From Sinonovacula constricta (Eukaryota; Mollusca; Bivalvia; Cardiida; Solecurtidae), in NCBI GenBank assembly GCA_007844125.1, contig CM017558.1:57417147-57481146 (forward strand): 64,000 nucleotides of DNA, given 5' to 3'. The translations under genes were made by a program, and so were the position numbers. Below the pieces are notes generated by a model. It worked only from the letters and a program-made list of their open reading frames with translations. It had not been told where the DNA came from and ran no database searches. Below are positions 55,884 to 64,000 of this stretch, one piece after another (within the stretch, counting starts at the first letter, position 1; each line of letters opens with the position of its first letter).

Positions 55884-57000
55884 CATTTTTCAATTGAGAT
55901 TTTGATCAAACTCAAATATCGACTCTAAGAAAACCTTCTACAGGGACATCATGTTATAAATGTTTATACCATCAGCTAGGAAAGATTGCGGTAGTAAGAT
56001 ACTAATATAATAGGCTAAAGTAAATATTTTACAATAAAAAATAAGCTTGAGCAAAGCCTCAACTGAGAAAAGTGAGGCCTTGGGTAACAGTTGAAATTGT
56101 AAAACAAAGAGAAAACAATTATGTATCACAATAAATCCAAAGTTTCTGAATAAATGATGATCCCAGTTTTGAACCGGTAATTCAAAAATATATTTTAATA
56201 TAATTTTATGCTTGAGTAAACTTTATGAACGTTTTCTGGGTGTGACGATTATTTGCATTCTGACTCTCATTATTATTCAAACTGTTGGTGTTTTTGCTTA
56301 ATATTGTTGAAGATATAGTAAAACATAAAAAATACATAAACTTATATATGAGCACGTGATAATTTTAGTGTCATTGAATTACTGGGTATCAATGCATTTG
56401 AATGTCAAAAGGGGAAACAAACTTACCTGTCACAGAAGTATACATGAATAAACAATGGGATTAGAATCAGAAAAGGTTTATTGAACCATTGATTGCGTAT
56501 AAGGCATATTAGCATAGTATGATTTGTATATCATTAGCTTTAATGCATTTGTTAATCGGACAGAATTTACAACTTGCATGTGTGCACATATGGCAGCATG
56601 GAATTTCCTTAATTTATTGACAAAAAAGAAAAATATAATTATTGCTTAACCAAAAAACATATTTCTTGTTTTTCAAAGGTATATAATCCTTGTTCAATGA
56701 TAAGTATTTGAACAAAAAATATACCACAAGTAACAAGGCAAGTGTATATGCTAAGTTTGAGATTGTATATACTTAAATCTTTCTTTCATGGCTTCGGTGT
56801 AATTTACTGAGAATGAATCAACGTGTGTTTTAACGGATTAACACTTCGATTGTCTAAATACTAAAAAATGAAAAACAATAATATCAACATAAAACAAAAC
56901 AAAAATGTAAGCTCTTGCAGATAAAAATTAGACGAAAGAAAGCAACAAGTACGCAAAGTTAAATCACACATAACGAACAGAGTAAAGTAACCGTTTCTAC

Positions 57001-57150
57001 CTTGTTTCACTCTATCGCCTCTAATATCCAATGGCAATGCTGACAGAACGGCGGTGTTTATTTCTATCTCGCTTCAATCTTACACTGAGCACGGCCATTC
57101 TAATCCAGAGATTAAGTCAGGTCACAATTTAAAGGGGGCAATCGCTACCT
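57001..57150 (-). promoter_or_regulatory. Possible transcription start region / 5' UTR exon
   Basis: A GC-richer island in AT-rich DNA, ending on the minus strand at a donor-like ACAAG|GTAGAA. A second donor, GACAG|GTAAGT, lies further along the same strand at 56427. Together they could be leader exons of a minus-strand transcript, for example one reaching the candidate exon at 47063. This is inference from position and splice motifs only. Confidence 0.18.
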
Positions 57151-60100
57151 TTAACATTTATCCTGCTATTGTTTGAAAATGACAGACTCTATTTAAAAAT
57201 ACCATTTCACTTACAACTTTATGCAGTTGGAGAAGACGGTGTATTGGTAACGACGTGGTAGCAAATGATACAAGCTGCTACTCTAAATCGACAAAATTAG
57301 CCTGAGTGTAAGCAATGCTTCGCAGGATAAGAATAATGAACAGATTATATTTTAAGATCAAATTTTAATGTGTCGCTATCGGTTTATTAAGTACATACGT
57401 TATATATGATGGAATAAAAGATATATTCTATATTGTGAGGTTTTTTCGTTTCTGCTCTTCGCATTATGCATGTACGCATAAAATTGTCTATTTTTTACTT
57501 TAACAAATAGCTTCGCTCAATAAGTTAAGTAGTGGTTTTGTGTCAAAAATAAACACTGTCAGCAGTAAAACACATGCACGTGCTTAGTAACATCAGTCAT
57601 AACTAACTTTTAATTCTAATTACTTCAACGCTAGAGCACTTTGTCATATTTTCATGTTTAAACGTATCACACATTGGCAATTATATAAAAGCCTTCTTAA
57701 ATTTTAGAAAAGAAAACAGAAAATATAACTTGACATTCAAGTCGGTTTAAGGGAGCGCCACAAAATCATCTTTCAGTAACCCGTTTGTACAAACGTACAT
57801 ATCATATTTCGGCGCATTAAAAGGATTATCCTCGCTTCGGGGTGAACAATATAGCAAGCGAATGGCTCCTGTAAATGCCAGACACTTTAACAGATCAACA
57901 TTCAAATTAAAAACCCCATAAGCAGATAATGGTGTTGTAAAATATAATCACCATACGCTATTTAATTTCACTTGGCAAGTCTTTGAACTTATTTGGTCAC
58001 TTATTAACACCCTCTTGTTCTATATAACCAAGGTCAAAGATGGCAAAAGTGTTATAAATAATATAATTCATTATGAACAAACGGGTCGAGAGTAGAGATA
58101 TCCAGAGATCAAGATCGACAAATAAATTTAGATTTGTTATAGTCATTTTCTTCTTTCCATACTGTATTCATTTTTCTGATTTATTGATTGATTTATAGAC
58201 AGAACATTAATAAATTTTATGACAGAAAAAAAGTTTAGCGTTCATTTTTAAATTACACAAACATATACTATATATTGTGTGTTATGTATTATAAAGAAGA
58301 CGTAAATAGGACAAAATTACTTATATACTATAAGAAAACTTGAATTTGTGTTCTTAGAAAATCTGTTTAGACGACAACTTTTAGTTCATATAATCTTTTG
58401 CACAAAAATATGCAAGAAAATGTCTGCTGAAATCAGATGTGCAAACTATCGCATTTTTTGATGTATTTTATTTATTTAAATTATAATATGTATTAATATT
58501 CTTCTTTCTTTTATATTGAGTGAAAAGCAATTACTATTTTTATAAACTCAAACGGAAATGCGATGTCGGTCAATTATTCGTTTATTGATTTAGGCCGAGA
58601 CGCCAAAATGATACACTGCAAGGCAAAAGAATCGTGCCTCATGCATCTTTCACATAATCCCTTTCCTCCAAGCATTGCTTGAATATTTATTTAATGTTAT
58701 CATCAGTGTACAACAAATAAAGCTGACCTTGGATTTTTTAAGAAACTCACACACATAAATTAAGATTTTATAAATCCTTTTGATCTAGTAAATACATGTA
58801 GATTTATTATTTAAAGTTTATTTGATTTGCTCAAGAAAATGACCCGTTCGCTCATGCAACATATTAAAATATGTGACCTAGCTCTCAGAGGCGACCGAAT
58901 TAAAATCAGTTGTATTTACTTAAGTCAAATAAAGATATAAACAAACGATTATTTATGCGACAAGAAAATCGTAAATATTAAGTTCTTGACCCCAATATAC
59001 ACGGGTGTGAATCTTTGATGAACGTTGTGCTTATTGTGTGCTAGTTAACGTCACTGTTAATGAGGGAAAGTTGGCACTACTAATCATGTGAACTCTAACA
59101 AACCAATTATAGAGTCTTTTGTGAAATAACTATTAACCGATCTACGGGAGAAGTAGTGGTAATGACTTTTCAATTACGCATACAAAGTACGAAATGGGTG
59201 TTTAATTTCTCAACGAACACACAAAGATGCCAACAACCGGGCTAAAATTGTTTGATATAAAAGCTGAACTTTTAACAAGTTCCCTGACAGAACGACAATG
59301 TGAAGGTACGCAAAATGATCCTATTGTAATCGCTGCTAACTTTCATCGTTTCTTGTAGACAAATAAATAGATCGAATCAACGACAGCATTTTGAAACAAT
59401 GAAGCGTTTTTAGGAACATTGTGCTATAAGATGGTGTTGTTGTTGTTGATGCTGTTGTTGTTAAAACAACACCACTCGCTGCAGCAGCAGCAACAACAGT
59501 AGCATAATCCTTAAGCTGGGATATCGTCGAGGATTCAAAATTCATTTAACTCCAGTCTTGTCAAATAATTTGATGTAAAATGTACAACACATAAAATATA
59601 CCCAAAAAGCTCGTTTCCTCATAAGTGAACTCTAACATCAAAGGCTCCTCTAATTGTTTGTTTTCGTAACCCTCCTATAATCAAAATAATGTACAGGTCC
59701 TGTATGGTAAAATCTATTCATCGATTCTCAAAGAAAATCCCAGTGTAGCTGTCTAATGTGTCTATAATGCACTTGCGAAATTGAACTGTAAAGGATGCCT
59801 TCGTCCACTGCCTTTTGCAATAAATCACGTCTGTACAGCTAATCTTTACCATCTTTAGGCACAAACATAAATGTAAATTCCTTTACGTACAAAGAAAAGA
59901 AACATGTTGCTTGGGGCTGAAAATTTATCGCTGCGTTATAATCAAACACGTTTTATGTACATTCGTTTTCAATAGATGCCAATAAAATACAAATGTACAT
60001 GTTTTAATTCCAGAAGCAGTTTAAATCAAATAAATGACTGTCCAGCTAGTATAACAACTTAACCTCTTTCCAGTTTCCTTTCGTTGCACATCAGAGTTTC

Positions 60101-63100
60101 CCATGTGCGACTTTACACACTTCATTTTAATATATTGGTTAGCCTGGTTTTCTGATACCGTTTTTTTTTTATTTTCTTCTAAAATTTGATGATTTCCACT
60201 GTATTAGTAAAGTGGACAGCTTCGTACCAACTTACGTCACAGCTTCGTTTTAATAATTATGACGGCATTAACCAGTTCATGTTTTACGTCATTGCTTAGA
60301 CAAGTTCATTTCAAACTGATATTTTCTAAGGGATTGTTTAGATGCTGTGACATTTATCTCGTGAATAGTTTTGGGTTACTCTGAAAACATTGTTGTTTCA
60401 TGTTATTCAATTTTATTAACTGTAATTTGTAATCAATGTAAATAAGTTCGCTTTTCTCATTGTATGTCCATTGCTTTGGAGAAACCCCCCCTGGAATTGT
60501 GCAGGGTTGGAGCTCTCTGTTGACAGGATTAAGCATCGCAGTGAGTCTTTGTGCCGACTGACCATTACAAGGCGGTTGTGTGTGTACGTGCGTGCGTGTG
60601 TGTGTAATCCGCACAGGACTGTCTCATATTTTTAATATTGTCTCTATGCTTAAATGACTTTGTTTTTAGTAACTTAAAAAGCGAAAATTATTTTATAGGT
60701 TTAACGTTGTTCCCGATACGTTTTAATTACATATAATGTTGTCCGGTATAAAATCAGAATGATGAAGACATCCATTTTCATTCTAATTGCAACAGATCCT
60801 AAATCAATGCCCAAGTAGAACCACCGTTGCTCCACATGCTAGTTAAAACCTTAAAACTGTAAAAATTAAAGTTCTAACGTAAAACATTGACGAATGAAGG
60901 TGACCGTTTTAAAACATTAAAATAGGCAATACTTCTATCAAAATAAACTAGAAATGATTCATTTCAAACATACGAAGGTCTTTTTATAGATAAATAAATA
61001 TAAAAATAAGATATATTTGAAAGTGTCTCCCTAGTTTTGTATCAAACAGGTTAACAAAATGTAGTTATGTACATGTTATTAAAAAGAATATGGCATTTAA
61101 CAATTTTAACATTTTCAAAAAACTCACACAACAAATGAAAAACACACAATCTCACCTGTACTTTTGTATCAAACAGATCTAAAATAATCCTTCATAGAAA
61201 TCCAACTATTCACCTCAAACACGTTCTTCCCAATCGAGCCAAGTCAATTGACACTAGCGCATGCTGTATTGAAATGCAGTGCAAATGATACAAAATATCA
61301 CTTAACACCGTGCAAAATCAGAGGTATTGTATATGACACTAGAAAAGTTAGCTTATTCAAAGCTTATAGCTTATTTGGTTTATCTGCTCTTAATATCCCT
61401 GTCTGCCACACAATGCAAGGTATCACTCTGGTGAATGGGTTATTATCCTGGGGTTTATTCGTAAACCAAACACGCCCTTCATCGATCTATGTTATTAAAG
61501 GATCGCTTTCGCCGTGAACTTTTATGGAAGAGCCGCTTAGTCTGTGATATAGATGACATTTATGTAGACCACTTTACTGCGCGAAGTCACTAATCTTAAA
61601 TCATTTAAATCTATTGTTGTTGTTTTGTTTTATTTTCCACCAAGAAGCTTAAATAGTGGTTAAATAAGTGAACGCTTTGGGAGCCGGACACTGACGGAAA
61701 TTACCGAAAAGTTACGAGTTGAAAATGAAAGCATTAGGAAATATTCGAAGTATGAACATTTTAAATAATGCCTCATTTACTTGTTTTACAATTATGTGTT
61801 GTTCTTAAAGCAAGGTTATCTATTAAAACAGTGGAAACACCAAAGTTAGCAAAACACAAACTGTTTAAGCAGTTCCATTAAAGTACTACAGGTAATGCTT
61901 TACTTATATTTTGAGCGAAAAAAGGAAGAGTAGTTTCACTGGGAACTGTTATAAATTGATAGCATATATCGATAAAGAATTAACCAAGAACTACGTAAAA
62001 TGTTTATTTTCAAGAAATCCATGACAAACTTGGTCCATTAAGTCAATGGCAAACAGAGCATTTATGATTAGTAAAACTATCACTCGATTAGAAAAAAAAG
62101 TTATGTTTACATGACCACGTCATTTTTAAACTTCTACGACTTTATACAGAGAAATTTTTATTATTTATTTATATCCAATAATATATACACTAACATTTTG
62201 TATTACAAGTGTCAGACAAGCTTGTACATTGATTGTGTCACGCTTTTCTAGGGACAAAACATCATTTTGAACTGTTAAACATAAACAGGCTGAATCAAAC
62301 GTGTATTAACAGATTTACAATTGATTCAGTTTGTATTCATTATATATTTAATCCAACTCCGCAAATTACTTTACAAACTCAACTCATCCTATTTATTTTG
62401 ACTTTAAATCAATAGTCCCTTCCAATTCACTACCCGTACGGGACAACCGGTGCAATAAAACGTTTTAATGCTGAATTCCTGTAAATAAATTGGTTCTGGA
62501 TGAACTTTAGATATCAATATTTATCAATAAACCACGCCGACAGATTACGAGCACATGAACTTCATGGATGGCAACAGATAATTGTAACGCCCCAAGGACA
62601 GTACTGCCACTGCGGATAAAATAGTTTGGCGGAAGGATTTGTATTGAAATAATCCCTTCATACACAAAGCTCGCTTAATGCAAGTAGTAAAATACGCGTG
62701 ACACTGATTGTACTTTTATTTGGGACAAAATGAACGCGACGTTTCATTATTTAAACGTGGATATAAATGAAACGACAATTATCATGAACATGTATATCGA
62801 TTTTACTTTTATTTGCGATGGGTAGCCTGAACTATACCATGTATAAGTACAACCGCAGAATATGACTCAAATAGCAGTATTATATTCAGTTAAATATGTT
62901 TTAAACTTACTGTGGATAGTATATGTACTGTTACTGTGTTTTTACAGCTCACACTTTCCATTGGAGGCGTATTGGAATCGTATGAGAAGATAGTATGACC
63001 TTATATAAATTCGCAATGGTGCTGTCTTGACGTTTCTTTCTGTTCTACAACAACTATACGACTTACATTGTATATTTATATAACCAGGGCAAAATCGAGC

Positions 63101-63916
63101 ATAATTGAAATTTTCTTTTACTTTTTACTTTGACTTTATGCTTGTTTCGGGCAAAGGTAGCAAACTGACCACGTTAAAACAGAAATGCAACACATATTTA
63201 TAACAGTCTGTTTTAGCCGAGATGGCCCCAGTTTATTATGCGATTAAGGAAAATAAATTGATCGAGTATTTAGAGAATTTTTATTTATTTATTTTCCTCC
63301 ACCATGGGAGAGCAATATATAGAATAAGGTTCCTTTAGCTCAAAATTTATAAGGGAATTCATGGCAAGAGTTAAGTAGTTCAGCAATCTACATCGAAGCT
63401 TTAAGCTGTAATCCGATAGGGCTGTTACACAGTGATTAAATAAATAAGTGCTTCTATAAATAACATATCTTTGTATGTTTTAATGTATATGCTGTGTAAA
63501 AAGACACTAAAAATCTGCTTCAAGCAGATAATACAGAAGTTAAATGTTATTATTTCAAGTGATTAATAGAAGGTTAATCACTGTTAAATACTAGTACTTC
63601 ATATCTAAATGCTTACATAATATTAGTTGCAGTTATTTTAAAATTTTATTGTACCGCCGCTTCCACTTGACCACAATTTTTTTATTTTACAAGCTATATT
63701 TGTTAAGCTTGACCTCAATTTTTATTAGTGCAGTTTAGGTCCCAAAGCAATATTGTCGTTACGTGCGGACGGGTGTTTTTTTCTTCTTCTTTTCAACCTT
63801 ATTATTGGTGTAGTATCTGTGATAGCAAGAAATTATCCTGAAACCAGGTCGGCCAGTTGTAAAAGTAGATCTGTGAATTGAGAGCAAGCAAAACAACTAT
63901 ATCACTGCTCTTTAGG

Positions 63917-63970
63917 CGATTGTTGCTGGGATTGTTGCTGGATCAAGACGCACTGCCTACCGCGCTACAA
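63917..63970 (-). mobile_element. tRNA-Met-like A-box fragment
   Basis: On the minus strand TTTGTAGCGCGGTAGGCAGT then GCGTCTTGATCC resembles the D-arm region of an elongator tRNA-Met. The remainder does not fit a tRNA and no B box is seen. Probably a SINE head. Confidence 0.4.
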
Positions 63971-64000
63971 AGGTGTTACAGTTGCTATCTTCCGATTTAT

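Larger units (their letters stand above)
55884..64000. other. AT-rich right end, no gene recognised
   Basis: I see no convincing exon chain on either strand. Points of note: a perfect minus-strand donor (GACAG|GTAAGT) with exon side ending at 56427, and a GC-richer patch ending in donor ACAAG|GTAGAA at 57001; a CAG/CAA-rich patch at 59440-59505; a (GT)n at 60583-60605; a frame at 60354-60614 on the minus strand with an odd but unrecognised sequence; a tRNA-like fragment at the very end. Confidence 0.45.

Noticed and set aside
55446..55928. 160-, 131- and 87-codon repeat frames treated as a protein gene
   Set aside because: All three plus frames are equally open because of the 31-bp unit; there is no start context, splice signal or homologue to support translation.
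59336..59545. Minus-strand frame with Ala and Thr runs
   Set aside because: Produced by a GTT/CAG-rich low-complexity patch.
60354..60614. 86-codon minus-strand frame
   Set aside because: Begins in a (GT)n repeat; the later part is protein-like but matches nothing I recognise and lacks splice support.

Overview
The window is AT-rich animal DNA. One multi-exon gene with GT-AG introns is spread over about 33 kb. Around it are microsatellites, minisatellites, tRNA-like SINE fragments, foldback elements and a non-LTR retrotransposon. The mix suggests a lophotrochozoan, perhaps a bivalve mollusc; this is a style-based inference and no species is claimed.

The main result is a minus-strand gene from 34567 (start) down to 1857 (stop). 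I rebuilt it by hand from splice sites and reading-phase continuity: 15 coding exons, 678 codons plus stop. Exon 1 is large (894 nt, acidic and low-complexity). The other 14 are small (53-141 nt) and, taken singly, are almost invisible as open frames. The product has two cyclic-nucleotide-binding-like modules and best resembles the CNBD2 (CRIS) family. Neither module shows a clear phosphate-binding cassette.

Intron 4 (11366-17182) holds a 5'-truncated LINE on the plus strand, antisense to the host gene, with an intact reverse-transcriptase frame. It sits inside a 40-bp minisatellite. Intron 1 (19149-33673) is the longest. It contains simple repeats, an 87-bp tandem duplication and two weak candidate exons.

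Upstream of the gene (34.6-64 kb) I find no complete gene. A foldback element lies at 35331-35678, a degenerate ~22-bp repeat at 36.9-37.3 kb and a MITE-like element at 38.3 kb. A scrambled segmental duplication relates 43.1-47.3 kb to 50.9-54.0 kb. Between its halves lies a 52-bp satellite with a 312-bp higher-order unit. A 31-bp array lies at 55.4-55.9 kb. Two minus-strand exon candidates (47063-46960 and about 43012-42604) may belong to small or partial genes. From 56 to 64 kb I see almost nothing beyond AT-rich spacer.

All exon calls rest on splice motifs, phase agreement and protein plausibility. No alignment or transcript evidence was available.
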